A stretch of 54,219 nt of DNA from NCBI GenBank assembly GCA_013824085.1, contig PNNF01000016.1, positions 1 through 54,219 on the forward strand. Reading direction: 5' to 3'. A model generated the notes under the pieces. The model saw only the letters and a list, made by a program, of their open reading frames with translations. It searched no databases and was not told the origin of the DNA. Numbering within the stretch: position 1 is the first letter of the stretch; each line of letters begins with the position of its first letter. The DNA comes from Chlorobiaceae bacterium (GTDB taxonomy: Bacteria > Bacteroidota > Ignavibacteria > Ignavibacteriales > Ignavibacteriaceae). Position numbers and translations under genes: made by a program. Positions 33,770-43,772 of this stretch are shown one piece after another.

Positions 33770-36223
33770 ATGCGTTATCCATTTTCCGAAATAGAAACTA
33801 AATGGCAAATAAATTGGGAACAGAATAAAGTTCACAAAACAGATTTTTCAAATACTGAAAAAAAACTTTATACACTTGTAATGTTTATTTATCCCAGTGG
33901 TGCAAAACTTCATTGTGGGCATTGGTATAATTATGGACCAACCGACACTTGGGCACGATTCCAAAAATTAAAAGGTTACAATGTCTTTGAACCGATGGGA
34001 TATGATGCGTTCGGTTTACCCGCAGAAAATTATGCAATAAAAACTGGAATCCACCCGAAGGATAGCACACTAAAAAATATTGAGGACATTCGGCAGCAGT
34101 TGAAAAAAATTGGTTGCATGTATGATTGGGACGCTGAGTTAATGACTTGTGTGCCTGAATATTATAAATGGAATCAGTGGCTTTTTCTTCAACTATATAA
34201 AAAAGGTTTAGCTTACAGAAAAAATGCTCCAGTGAATTGGTGCACTTCTTGTCAAACTGTTCTTGCAAACGAACAAGTATTGAATAATGGAACTTGCGAA
34301 AGATGTAACGCTGCGGTGATTCAAAAAAATCTTACACAATGGTTTTTTAAGATTACTAATTATGCAGAAGAACTTCTGGATGGATTAGATAAAATTAACT
34401 GGCCAGAAAAAACCAAGTTGATGCAACGAAATTGGATCGGTAAATCGATTGGTGCGGAAGTAACTTTTAAAATTGCTGATGCTGAAGATCAGATCAAAGT
34501 ATTTACAACAAGACCCGACACACTCTTCGGTGCGACCTATATGGTTCTTGCACCCGAGCATCCTTTGGTTGAAAAAATTACTACAAAAGAATTTAAAGAT
34601 AAAGTTGAAGCGTATAAAGACTCGATAAAAAGTATGAGTGAAATTGAACGCTCTTCAACAGTGAAACAAAAAACAGGAGTTGCAACCGGCGCCTTTGCTG
34701 TCAATCCCGCTAACGGAAAAAAAATTCCAATCTGGATTGCTGATTATGTTTTGATGACGTATGGAACAGGTGCTATAATGGCCGTTCCGGGACAAGATGA
34801 ACGCGATTGGGAATTTGCTACTCAGTTTAATCTTCCAATTATTAGAACTGTTCAGCCACCAGAAAATTTTTCGGACAATGCATTTCTCGGCGATGGGCTT
34901 GCAATCAATAGCGATTTCTTAAACGGACTTTATGTTGATGATGCAAAGAAAAAAATGATTGATTGGTTAGAAGAAAAAAAGATTGGCAAAAGTACAATCA
35001 ATTATCGGCTACGTGATTGGCTAATTTCAAGACAACGTTATTGGGGAACTCCAATTCCAATTGTTCACTGTGAAGATTGCGGCGAAGTCCCTATTGCTGA
35101 AGATCAGTTGCCAGTTGAACTTCCTTACGAAATTGAATTTAAACCCACAGGCGAATCTCCTCTTGCGAGTAATCAAAAATTTATAAATACTACTTGTCCA
35201 ACTTGTGGAAAAAATGCGAAACGCGATCCTGATACTATGGACACTTTTGTAGATTCGGCTTGGTATTATTTGCGTTTCTTAGATCCTAAAAATGAAAAGA
35301 TGTTTGACAAAAATCTTTCTGATAATTGGACTCCTGTTGATATGTATGTTGGTGGTGCAGAGCACGCAACAATGCATCTTCTCTACTCAAGATTCATTCA
35401 TAAATTTCTTCGCGATCTTGGTTTAGTCAATAGTGATGAGCCTTTCAAGACTCTTGTCCATCAAGGAACAATTACAAACAATGGCGCAAAGATGTCTAAA
35501 TCAAAAGGCAATGTTGTTAATCCTGATGAGTTTACTGTAAAAGTTGGCAACGATGTTTTTAGATTGTACTTGATGTTTATGGGACCTTACGAACAAGGCG
35601 GAGATTGGAGTGACAAAGGAATTTCAGGCACTGAAAGATTTGTTGCAAGAGTTTATGATCTTTGCTGTAATTATAAAAATATTTACAATGAAATAAATAC
35701 TCCAAATAAATTTGAGTTGGAAGATTTATCAAGCATAGAAAAATCTGTTTATCGTAAAGTCAATCAATCAATTGCTAAAGTTGAAACAGAATTGGAGCAC
35801 TTTAGATTTAATACTGCAATTGCGGCTTTGATGGAATGTTTGAACGAACTAACAAAAAATCTTGTTAATTGCAGAAAAGAATTGCAATCATATTCACTCG
35901 AAAGATTTATCGTTTCGTTGGCGCCACTTGCTCCACACCTTTCAGAAGAGTGTTGGGAAATTATTGGAAAAAAAATCTCCATCTATCACAAGCCACTCTG
36001 GGTTGATTGCGATGAGAAAGCATTGATTGAAGAGAGCGTTTCGATTGCGATTCAAGTTGGTGGAAAAATGAGAGGAACTGTTGATGTGCCGATGAATAGC
36101 AGCGAAGATGATGTTAAGTCAGCAGTAATTGCAGATGATAAAATCGCAAAGCATCTGGAAGGAAAGACAATAGTAAAACAGATTTTTGTGCTCAATAAAA
36201 TTATGAACTTTATTGTAAAATAA
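33770..36223 (+). CDS. leuS: Leucyl-tRNA synthetase
   Basis: Charges tRNA-Leu. The 817 residues have a class I catalytic core with a HIGH-type motif reading HCGH in YPSGAKLHCGHWYNYG, a zinc-binding insertion (CTSC and CERC), the CP1 editing domain with TRPDTLFGATYM, the KMSKSKGN loop (about 575-585) and the anticodon and C-terminal domains. Length is normal for bacterial LeuRS. Cys in place of Met in the HIGH motif is unusual but looks like a tolerated variant. Confidence 0.97.
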   Translation: MRYPFSEIETKWQINWEQNKVHKTDFSNTEKKLYTLVMFIYPSGAKLHCGHWYNYGPTDTWARFQKLKGYNVFEPMGYDAFGLPAENYAIKTGIHPKDSTLKNIEDIRQQLKKIGCMYDWDAELMTCVPEYYKWNQWLFLQLYKKGLAYRKNAPVNWCTSCQTVLANEQVLNNGTCERCNAAVIQKNLTQWFFKITNYAEELLDGLDKINWPEKTKLMQRNWIGKSIGAEVTFKIADAEDQIKVFTTRPDTLFGATYMVLAPEHPLVEKITTKEFKDKVEAYKDSIKSMSEIERSSTVKQKTGVATGAFAVNPANGKKIPIWIADYVLMTYGTGAIMAVPGQDERDWEFATQFNLPIIRTVQPPENFSDNAFLGDGLAINSDFLNGLYVDDAKKKMIDWLEEKKIGKSTINYRLRDWLISRQRYWGTPIPIVHCEDCGEVPIAEDQLPVELPYEIEFKPTGESPLASNQKFINTTCPTCGKNAKRDPDTMDTFVDSAWYYLRFLDPKNEKMFDKNLSDNWTPVDMYVGGAEHATMHLLYSRFIHKFLRDLGLVNSDEPFKTLVHQGTITNNGAKMSKSKGNVVNPDEFTVKVGNDVFRLYLMFMGPYEQGGDWSDKGISGTERFVARVYDLCCNYKNIYNEINTPNKFELEDLSSIEKSVYRKVNQSIAKVETELEHFRFNTAIAALMECLNELTKNLVNCRKELQSYSLERFIVSLAPLAPHLSEECWEIIGKKISIYHKPLWVDCDEKALIEESVSIAIQVGGKMRGTVDVPMNSSEDDVKSAVIADDKIAKHLEGKTIVKQIFVLNKIMNFIVK

Positions 36224-36330
36224 AATTAGCAATTTTTTTTTGTTCTTTTCAATTTAATAAAATTTAAAATTAGAAAAATGAAAACCATTTTTTAGATCTG
36301 GTTTTTATAAGCGTAGAGAAAGGTTCTTAA

Positions 36331-37608
36331 ATGTTAGACATAAAATTAATTCGTGAAAATCCTGAAATAGTTAGCAAAGGCTTGTTAAATAAGAACGCAA
36401 AAGATATTGTAAGCGAAATATTAGAAATAGATCAAGAACGAAGAAAATTAATTCTTCAAACTGATGAATTAAAATCCAAGCGAAATCAAGTCTCGGCTCT
36501 AATTCCAAAAATGAAAAAAGCGGGAGAAGATACGACTCAAATACTTGCTGAGATGAAAGAAGTATCTGATAAAATTACTGAGTTGGATTTACAACTTCGG
36601 CAAGCAGAAGAGAAGCAAGAAGAAATTTTAATTTATACTCCAAATTTGGCGCACTCATCTGTTCCAGTAGGGAAGAGTGCAGAAGACAATGTCGAAACAA
36701 AAAGATGGTTGCCTGAAGGATTCTCTTTTGAAAATGATTTTGAAGTTTCAGACCACGTTCAACTTGGAAAAAAACTTGACATACTTGATTTTGAAAGAGG
36801 AACAAAAATTTCTGGTTCTGGTTTTCCACTTTATAAAGGAAAAGGTGCAACACTTGAGCGTGCATTAATCAACTTCATGCTCGACTTTCACATTCGGCAG
36901 CACGGCTACACAGAAATTTTTCCGCCTTTCTTAGTTAATAGAGAATCGATGAAAGGGACGGGACAAATTCCCAAAATGGAAGATGATATGTATCAAATAG
37001 AAAAAGATGGGCTTTATCCAATTCCAACTGCTGAAGTTCCTATTACAAATATTCATCGAGACGAAATATTGACCGAAAAAGAGTTGCCAATAAAATATGT
37101 TGGTTACTCTGCTTGCTTTAGAAGAGAAGCGGGTTCTTATGGAAAAGAGTCAAAAGGATTTTTGAGAGTTCATCAATTTAATAAAGTTGAAATGGTGAAA
37201 TTTGTAAAACCCGAAAAATCTTTTGAGGAATTAGAATTACTCGTAAAAGATGCTGAAGATATTTTACAAGCGTTGAATGTTCCATATCGTTTGCTCTTGC
37301 TTTGCAGTGGAGATTTAAGTTTTTCTGCTGCTAAATGTTATGATATCGAAACGTGGTCTCCCGCTGAAAACAAATGGCTTGAAGCGTCATCGTGTTCAAA
37401 TTTTGAATCATTCCAAGCTCGTCGTGCAAATATCAGATATCGAAATGAAGCGACGAAAAAGCCCGACTTCATTCATACATTGAATGGAAGCGGTTTGGCG
37501 ACAAGTCGGCTGATGGTTTCATTATTGGAAAATAATCAGACTCCTGAAGGGAAAATTGTTGTCCCTAAAGTGCTTCAAAAATATACGGGCTTTGAAATAA
37601 TCGATTAA
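36331..37608 (+). CDS. serS: Seryl-tRNA synthetase
   Basis: Charges tRNA-Ser and supplies Ser-tRNA for selenocysteine where present. The 425 residues comprise an N-terminal coiled-coil arm (about 25-105) and a class II core: motif 2 with [20 protein letters not shown] and motif 3 [17 protein letters not shown]. Length and layout are normal. It follows leuS by 107 bp; AGAAAGG lies 8 nt before the ATG. Confidence 0.97.
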   Translation: MLDIKLIRENPEIVSKGLLNKNAKDIVSEILEIDQERRKLILQTDELKSKRNQVSALIPKMKKAGEDTTQILAEMKEVSDKITELDLQLRQAEEKQEEILIYTPNLAHSSVPVGKSAEDNVETKRWLPEGFSFENDFEVSDHVQLGKKLDILDFERGTKISGSGFPLYKGKGATLERALINFMLDFHIRQHGYTEIFPPFLVNRESMKGTGQIPKMEDDMYQIEKDGLYPIPTAEVPITNIHRDEILTEKELPIKYVGYSACFRREAGSYGKESKGFLRVHQFNKVEMVKFVKPEKSFEELELLVKDAEDILQALNVPYRLLLLCSGDLSFSAAKCYDIETWSPAENKWLEASSCSNFESFQARRANIRYRNEATKKPDFIHTLNGSGLATSRLMVSLLENNQTPEGKIVVPKVLQKYTGFEIID

Positions 37609-37690
37609 CTTATTTATGAAATTGATTTATATAAAAATAGAATTGAAAAAGTTCTCCCAAAGATTTAGGATAGTTGATAATTAATTTTTA

Positions 37691-39439
37691 ATGAAAAATC
37701 TCAAAACCCTAAAAAAATATTTTGTTCGTTACAAAACGAAAATCTTTCTTGGAATACTTTTCATTTTGTTGTCAAATCTTCTTTCAACATATATTCCATT
37801 GGTCATTCGTGATGCAATTAATTTGCTTCAAACAAAAATTACGCAGAGCGATTTAATAAGACTCAGTTTGATGATAGTGGCTCTTTCATTAGTTGCAGGC
37901 GTCTTCAGGTTTCTAATTCGTCAAACAATAATTGTGGTCTCGAGAGAAATTGAATATGATTTGCGTCAAGATTTTTGGCAGCATATTCAGTTGCTTCCCA
38001 CAAAATATTTTCAGAATACATCAACGGGAAATCTAATGGCACACGCAACAAGCGACATCAACGCTGTGCGCATGTTTATTGGTCCCGCTGTAATGTACTC
38101 GATTGACACGATCATTCGTTTTGTTTTAGTAATTTATATGATGTTGTCGATTAGTCCTGCTATTACACTCTATTCCCTCTCACCACTTCCGATACTTTCG
38201 TTTTTGGTTTACTATGTTGGAAAAAAAGTTCATGTGCGATTTACTGCAATTCAAGAAAAGTTTGCAGAGTTAACGACAAAAGCACAGGAAAATTATTCGG
38301 GAATTCGTGTGATAAAATCTTACGTAAGAGAAACTCAGGAGATAGAAGATTTTAAGAAATTAAGTAACGAATATCTTCATAAGAATATGCATCTGATAAA
38401 AGTGCAAGCATTGTTTCAGCCCACTCTATTTATGATAACAGGAATTTCAGTGATTGTTGTAATCTGGATTGGTGGGGGAAGCGTTATCTCTGGTAAATTA
38501 ATGTTGGGAGATATGACCGCACTAATTATTTATCTCGGCATTTTGATTTGGCCAATGATTGCTTTTGGTTGGGTAATAAATATTATTCAACAAGCAGAAG
38601 CAAGTATGAAAAGATTGAATAAAATTTTTAATGAAGAATACGAGATCACTGATACAGAAGTTACTGATAAGAAAATTGAATCACTAAAAGGTGAAATTGA
38701 ATTTAGAAATGCCTCATTCAAATACAATGAAAATTTTTCAAATGTATTGAATAAAATAAACTTAAAAATTTCTGCAGGCAGCACATTCGCAATTATGGGT
38801 TTAACAGGAAGTGGTAAATCAACTTTCGTAAGTTTAATACCAAGGCTTTATGATGTTACTGATGGAGAAATATTAATCGATGGAATTAATATAAAAAAAA
38901 TTCCTCTTTCTGTTTTAAGAAAGTCTGTTGGATTTGTTCAGCAAGAAAGTTTTTTATTTTCAGATACGATAACAAATAATTTGTGTTACGGACTTAATGA
39001 AGTTGATATTAATAAGGTTTATCAAGCTGCGGCTATTGCTCAGTTCGATAAAGATGTAAGAGATTTTCCATTGAAGTATGATACAATTCTTGGTGAAAGA
39101 GGAATCACTCTTTCGGGTGGACAAAAACAGAGAGCGTCATTAACTCGTGCTTTAATAATCGATCCACAAATTTTAATTCTTGATGACTCCTTCTCAGCAA
39201 TTGACACCAACACTGAAGAAGAAATTTTAAAGAACTTAAAATCTTTTATGAAAAACAGAACGAGCATAATTATCTCTCACAGAATTTCTACAGTTAAAGA
39301 AGCAGATCAAATTATTTTGTTTGATAAAGGAACAATAGCTGAAAAAGGAACTCACGAAGAACTTATTGCACTCGGTGGTAAGTATGCAAACATTAATCAG
39401 AAACAGTTATTAGAAAAAGAAATAGAAGAATTTAATTAA
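37691..39439 (+). CDS. ABC exporter half-transporter, subunit 1 (degenerate catalytic site)
   Basis: A 582-residue fusion of a six-helix membrane domain (about 1-310) and an ATPase domain (about 335-582). Walker A is GLTGSGKS (370-377), the signature is LSGGQ (474-478) and the switch His is near 530. The Walker B end reads ILILDD, with Asp499 where the catalytic Glu should be. This is typical of one half of heterodimeric exporters such as MdlAB or BmrCD. The partner gene follows 24 bp later. Likely exports drugs, lipids or peptides; substrate unknown. Confidence 0.92.
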   Translation: MKNLKTLKKYFVRYKTKIFLGILFILLSNLLSTYIPLVIRDAINLLQTKITQSDLIRLSLMIVALSLVAGVFRFLIRQTIIVVSREIEYDLRQDFWQHIQLLPTKYFQNTSTGNLMAHATSDINAVRMFIGPAVMYSIDTIIRFVLVIYMMLSISPAITLYSLSPLPILSFLVYYVGKKVHVRFTAIQEKFAELTTKAQENYSGIRVIKSYVRETQEIEDFKKLSNEYLHKNMHLIKVQALFQPTLFMITGISVIVVIWIGGGSVISGKLMLGDMTALIIYLGILIWPMIAFGWVINIIQQAEASMKRLNKIFNEEYEITDTEVTDKKIESLKGEIEFRNASFKYNENFSNVLNKINLKISAGSTFAIMGLTGSGKSTFVSLIPRLYDVTDGEILIDGINIKKIPLSVLRKSVGFVQQESFLFSDTITNNLCYGLNEVDINKVYQAAAIAQFDKDVRDFPLKYDTILGERGITLSGGQKQRASLTRALIIDPQILILDDSFSAIDTNTEEEILKNLKSFMKNRTSIIISHRISTVKEADQIILFDKGTIAEKGTHEELIALGGKYANINQKQLLEKEIEEFN

Positions 39440-39463
39440 TGAAAATATTGAGTTAAGAAAATC

Positions 39464-41251
39464 GTGGCAGTTGATAAACAAGATGATGAAGTACTTGGTA
39501 AGGCTTACGATGCCAAGTTAATGAAGCGGCTTTTGCAATATATAAAGCCGTACAAAAAATATGTCGTGATAGCAATATTGTTGAATATAGTTGTTGCTGC
39601 ACTTGGTCCAGTCCGCCCATATCTGACAAAGATCGCAATTGATGTGAACATTGCAAACAAAGATTATCATGGACTTTTTATAATCACATTAATTCTATTC
39701 GGAACGTTGTTGTTCCAATCGGTGATACAATATTTTCTTACTTACTACACAAACTATCTTGGACAAAAAACAATTTATGATTTGCGAACACAATTGTTTG
39801 CACATACACAAAAATTAGCAACAAAATTTTTTGACAAAACTCCAATTGGCAGAACTGTAACGCGTGTAACAAATGATATTGAATCGCTGAACGAATTATT
39901 CTCATCAGGAATTGTGATGGTCTTCAGTGACATCTTTATAATTTTTTGGATACTTGGGTTCATGCTCTTTATTGATATTCCTCTTACGCTTGTAACGTTG
40001 TCAGTGCTCCCCGCACTTTTTTATGGGACATTTTTATTTAGAAAAAAAGTTCGAGAATCTTATCGTGATGTTCGTTTGCATTTGGCAAGACTGAATACAT
40101 TTATGCAAGAGCATATCACGGGAATTTCAGTTGTGAAAATTTTTAATAAAGAAAAAAATGAACTTAAAAATTTTTCTAAAGTGAACAATGATCATAAAAA
40201 AGCAAATGTTGACTCAATTTTTTATTACGCAGTTTTTTTCCCAACTGTCGAATTACTTTCTTCAATTGCTATTGCATTAATCATTTGGTATGGTGGCGGC
40301 GAAACGATTCAAGGCTATATAACATTGGGAACACTACTCGCATTTATTCAATACACAGAAATGTTTTTTAGACCAATTAGAGATCTTTCAGAAAAGTATA
40401 ACATTATGCAAACAGCAATGGCATCCTCTGAAAGAATTTTTAAATTACTTGACAATGAGACGATTATTCCAAATCCCAAAAATCCATTGCCAGTTGAAAA
40501 AATAAAAGGTGAAATTGAATTTAAGAATGTCTGGTTCGCATATAATCAAGAAGACTATGTTTTAAAAAATATTTCATTCAAAGTGAAACCGGGTGAATCG
40601 ATTGCAATTGTTGGTGCAACAGGAGCAGGCAAATCAAGCGTGCTAAATATACTGACGCGATTTTATGATATTAACCAAGGAGAAGTTTTTGTTGATGGCT
40701 TCAATATTCGTTCAGTCGATAAAAGTAGTTTACGAAAACATATCTCGATAGTGTTGCAAGATGTATTTTTATTTAGCGGAACTATTAAATCCAACATCGG
40801 AATGAATAATCCCGATATAACTGATGAAGAAATTCGTCGAGCCGCTGAACTTGTAGGAGCAGATAAATTTATTTCAAATCTTCCCAAGGGATATGATGAA
40901 GAAGTAAAAGAGAGAGGCGCTACTTTAAGTGTTGGACAAAAACAATTAATTTCTTTTGCGAGAGCGATTGCTTATAATCCGCAAATTCTTATTTTAGATG
41001 AAGCAACTTCTTCAATTGATACAGAATCAGAAGTGTTGATTCAAAATGCAATTGAAAAACTTCTTAAAGGAAGAACATCAATAGTTGTTGCACATAGATT
41101 ATCAACCATTCAAAACGCTGATAGAATTATTGTTATGCACAAAGGCGAAATAAAAGAATCAGGAAATCATCAAGAACTTCTTTCCAAAAAAGGAATTTAT
41201 TTCAAGCTATATCAACTTCAATACAAAGACCAAGAAATAAAGATTAACTAA
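39464..41251 (+). CDS. ABC exporter half-transporter, subunit 2 (canonical Walker B)
   Basis: A 595-residue partner of the preceding product, with membrane domain (about 30-325) and ATPase domain (about 350-595). Walker A is GATGAGKS (384-391), Walker B is ILILDE (508-513) with the catalytic Glu, and the signature is LSVGQ (488-492), deviating from LSGGQ. The altered signature pairs with the altered Walker B of subunit 1, so only one of the two composite sites should hydrolyse well. The start is a GTG at 39464; the ATG at 39439 is followed by a stop after five codons. fbp follows 12 bp later. Confidence 0.92.
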   Translation: MAVDKQDDEVLGKAYDAKLMKRLLQYIKPYKKYVVIAILLNIVVAALGPVRPYLTKIAIDVNIANKDYHGLFIITLILFGTLLFQSVIQYFLTYYTNYLGQKTIYDLRTQLFAHTQKLATKFFDKTPIGRTVTRVTNDIESLNELFSSGIVMVFSDIFIIFWILGFMLFIDIPLTLVTLSVLPALFYGTFLFRKKVRESYRDVRLHLARLNTFMQEHITGISVVKIFNKEKNELKNFSKVNNDHKKANVDSIFYYAVFFPTVELLSSIAIALIIWYGGGETIQGYITLGTLLAFIQYTEMFFRPIRDLSEKYNIMQTAMASSERIFKLLDNETIIPNPKNPLPVEKIKGEIEFKNVWFAYNQEDYVLKNISFKVKPGESIAIVGATGAGKSSVLNILTRFYDINQGEVFVDGFNIRSVDKSSLRKHISIVLQDVFLFSGTIKSNIGMNNPDITDEEIRRAAELVGADKFISNLPKGYDEEVKERGATLSVGQKQLISFARAIAYNPQILILDEATSSIDTESEVLIQNAIEKLLKGRTSIVVAHRLSTIQNADRIIVMHKGEIKESGNHQELLSKKGIYFKLYQLQYKDQEIKIN

Positions 41252-41263
41252 AGGAATAAAATC

Positions 41264-42289
41264 ATGATCAAAAGATTCATGACTCTTGAACGACACATTA
41301 TAGAAGGCGAAAGAAAACATCCTGCAGCAACAGGCGAACTTTCAAAACTCCTTTCTGATCTGGTAATTGCCGCCAAAGTAATTTCACTTGAAGTAAACAA
41401 AGCCGGACTAATGGATATTCTTGGCTACACTGGTGATAATAATATTCATGGCGAGCAAGTAAAAAAACTTGATATGTATGCTCATGAAATGATTTTTAAA
41501 GCGATGGATCACGGCGGACATTTATGCGTAATGGCATCGGAAGAAGAGGAAGATATTATTCATATCCCAGATGCTTTTGAAATTGGTAAATATGTTTTGT
41601 TGTTCGATCCACTTGATGGCTCTTCTAACATTGATGTTAATGTAAGCATCGGAACTATTTTTTCAATTTATAAACGCGTTTCGCCACAAGGATTACCCGG
41701 CACTTTGGAGGATTGTTTACAGCCCGGTTTAAAACAAGTTGCTGCGGGATATGTCGTTTATGGTTCGAGCACAATAATGGTTTATACTACGAGCAATGGT
41801 GTTCATGGTTTTACTTTAGATCCATCAATCGGAGAATTTTTACTTTCGCATGAAAATATTCGAATTCCAAAGAAGGGAAGAATTTATAGTATCAACGAAG
41901 GGAATTATAAATTCTGGCATCCGGGATTAAAAAAATATATTAAGTGGTTGCAAGATGAAGAACTCGAAACCGACAGACCTTACTCGAGCAGATATATTGG
42001 TTCAATGGTGGCGGATGTTCATCGCACACTTTTTTACGGCGGAATTTTTATGTATCCACAAGACAGCAGAAATCCCAACGGAAAACTTAGATTGATGTAC
42101 GAATGTAATCCAATGTCAATGATTGTTGAAGCTGCAGGCGGCAGAGCAACCAATGGTAAAAAGAGAATTTTAGAAATTGTTCCTGAGTCGCTTCATCAAC
42201 GAACACCAATATTCATCGGTAGTGTAGATGATGTTAATCTTGTAGAAGAGTTTATGTCTGAAGAAAATAATAATCAAGAAAAAGAATAA
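41264..42289 (+). CDS. fbp: Class I fructose-1,6-bisphosphatase
   Basis: Hydrolyses fructose 1,6-bisphosphate in gluconeogenesis. The 341 residues show the metal-binding motif DPLDGSSNIDVNVSIGTIFS starting at Asp115, the Glu-rich loop SEEEED (92-97) and a C-terminal region with PMSMIVEAAGGRA. Length matches class I enzymes. AAGGA precedes the ATG. It lies 12 bp after the ABC pair and may be co-transcribed, although the functions seem unrelated. Confidence 0.96.
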   Translation: MIKRFMTLERHIIEGERKHPAATGELSKLLSDLVIAAKVISLEVNKAGLMDILGYTGDNNIHGEQVKKLDMYAHEMIFKAMDHGGHLCVMASEEEEDIIHIPDAFEIGKYVLLFDPLDGSSNIDVNVSIGTIFSIYKRVSPQGLPGTLEDCLQPGLKQVAAGYVVYGSSTIMVYTTSNGVHGFTLDPSIGEFLLSHENIRIPKKGRIYSINEGNYKFWHPGLKKYIKWLQDEELETDRPYSSRYIGSMVADVHRTLFYGGIFMYPQDSRNPNGKLRLMYECNPMSMIVEAAGGRATNGKKRILEIVPESLHQRTPIFIGSVDDVNLVEEFMSEENNNQEKE

Positions 42290-42299
42290 TATTTTTTAA

Positions 42300-42390
42300 G
42301 GGCACCTCTAAAAACTAAATCATGTTTTCTTGTTATCTGCGCAAATCAGTCTTGAAAACTTTTGGGACAGTATGAGTTTTTAGAAGTGCC
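42300..42390. repeat. Small inverted-repeat element, family 1, copy 2 (MITE-like)
   Basis: 91 bp with ends GGGCACCTCTAAAAACTA and, in reverse, GGCACTTCTAAAAACTCA, matching at 14 or more positions. Followed by TTTATTA as at 14634. It lies between the convergent fbp and the 87-residue gene and could also act as a terminator. Confidence 0.7.
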
Positions 42391-42400
42391 TTTATTAGAA

Positions 42401-42664
42401 TCACTTAATTTTACTTAATTCTTCTGCTAATTTTTGCGAAAGTTCTTTCTTAGAAACTCCAACAATTTTTAGTTTTGCATTTTTGACAGAAATTTCAGGC
42501 GAGTCACCTTCACCCGTTAGATACTTGTAAAGATTATATGCAAGTCTATATCTATCATTAACGATTGGCAAATTTTCTTTAAACTCTTCAACCAAATTAT
42601 ATACTTGTTTTTCCAACGAATCATTTGGAAAAAGTTTTGTAGTTGGGGGCGCAAGTGTTGACAT
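42401..42664 (-). CDS. Small protein of unknown function
   Basis: An 87-residue soluble protein. An N-terminal Pro-rich start (MSTLAPPTTKLFP) is followed by helices (VYNLVEEFKENLP, YRLAYNLYKYLTG) and a Lys-rich end. AAGGA lies just before the ATG at 42664. No signal peptide or family recognised. The position between convergent and divergent genes, and codon use like that of its neighbours, support a real gene. Confidence 0.6.
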   Translation of the reverse strand: MSTLAPPTTKLFPNDSLEKQVYNLVEEFKENLPIVNDRYRLAYNLYKYLTGEGDSPEISVKNAKLKIVGVSKKELSQKLAEELSKIK

Positions 42665-42776
42665 TTAAAATCCTTTTTTTTTCTTACGAAAGTTAATTCA
42701 TTACTTACAGAAGTTCAATCTTTCTTTGTAGTAAAATACAAAATTGGTTAATTTTGCATAAAAATAATTTAAACTA

Positions 42777-43772
42777 TTGAATCTTTCAAACGCTGAAAAT
42801 ATCTTAATCGTTCGACTATCGTCGCTTGGGGATGTATTATTATCTACTCCTTTAATTAGAGGAATAAAAAATAAATATAACTCTCTCAATATTGATATTA
42901 TTACTCGCAATCAGTTTGGTGATGTTTATAGACACAATCCCTACATCAGAAATTTATACACTTTAGAAGAAAATAATTTCGATGAATTAAATAAGTCTAT
43001 TTCAAAAAATTCTTATGACTTTATTTTAGATCTTCAGAACAATTTGAGATCAAGAAAAATTACTTCCCAGTTCAATACTCAAATATCAAGATTTAAGAAA
43101 AAGACTTTCGCAAAATTTTTGCTCGTCAATTTTAAAATAAATTTTTTAAAAAATCTTCTACAACTACCAATTAGATACGCAGAAACAGTTTCTGAGAATG
43201 GAAAAAAATTCTTGGATGAAAAAGGTTTAGAATTATTTTTGCCAAATGAGATTAAACCATCGATAACAAAAATGAAAAGCACAATTGGATTTATCCCAGG
43301 TTCTCAACATTTTACAAAAAGATGGCAAAAAGAAAATTTCATTAAGTTAGGAAACATGTTGATAAATCAGGGGAAAGAGGTTCTACTCTTTGGTGGAAAA
43401 GCGGACAACCAATTGTGTGATGAATTGTCAAATGAAATTAAAGACGCAAAAAATTTATGCACCGATGACAATCTGTTTCAACTTGCGATGGATATGACGA
43501 TGTGCGATGCAATTGTTAGCAACGATTCCGGATTAATGCATTTAGCATCAACGCAAAATGTTCCGCTTGTAGTTTTGTTTGGTTCAAGCGTTGCAGAGTT
43601 CGGGTTTACTCCATACAAAACAAAAAATATTATTGTTGAGAATAAAAATCTTTCGTGCAGACCTTGTTCACATATTGGAAAAAATAGTTGTCCCAAAGAG
43701 CATTTTAATTGTATGAAAACTTTAACTCCCGAAATTGTTCACGAAAAACTAAAAACCATTTTAAGCCAATGA
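42777..43772 (+). CDS. Glycosyltransferase family 9 (heptosyltransferase-like)
   Basis: A 331-residue LPS core-type glycosyltransferase. It shows the start ILIVRLSSLGDVLLSTPLIR, the donor-site region FIPGSQHFTKRWQKENF and CDAIVSNDSGLMHLAS, plus a Cys-containing tail (CRPCSHIGKNSCPKEHFNC). The start is a TTG at 42777; no ATG is available before the conserved first strand. Its stop overlaps the ATG of the Kdo transferase gene as ATGA, so the two are translationally coupled and both act in LPS core assembly. Confidence 0.9.
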   Translation: MNLSNAENILIVRLSSLGDVLLSTPLIRGIKNKYNSLNIDIITRNQFGDVYRHNPYIRNLYTLEENNFDELNKSISKNSYDFILDLQNNLRSRKITSQFNTQISRFKKKTFAKFLLVNFKINFLKNLLQLPIRYAETVSENGKKFLDEKGLELFLPNEIKPSITKMKSTIGFIPGSQHFTKRWQKENFIKLGNMLINQGKEVLLFGGKADNQLCDELSNEIKDAKNLCTDDNLFQLAMDMTMCDAIVSNDSGLMHLASTQNVPLVVLFGSSVAEFGFTPYKTKNIIVENKNLSCRPCSHIGKNSCPKEHFNCMKTLTPEIVHEKLKTILSQ

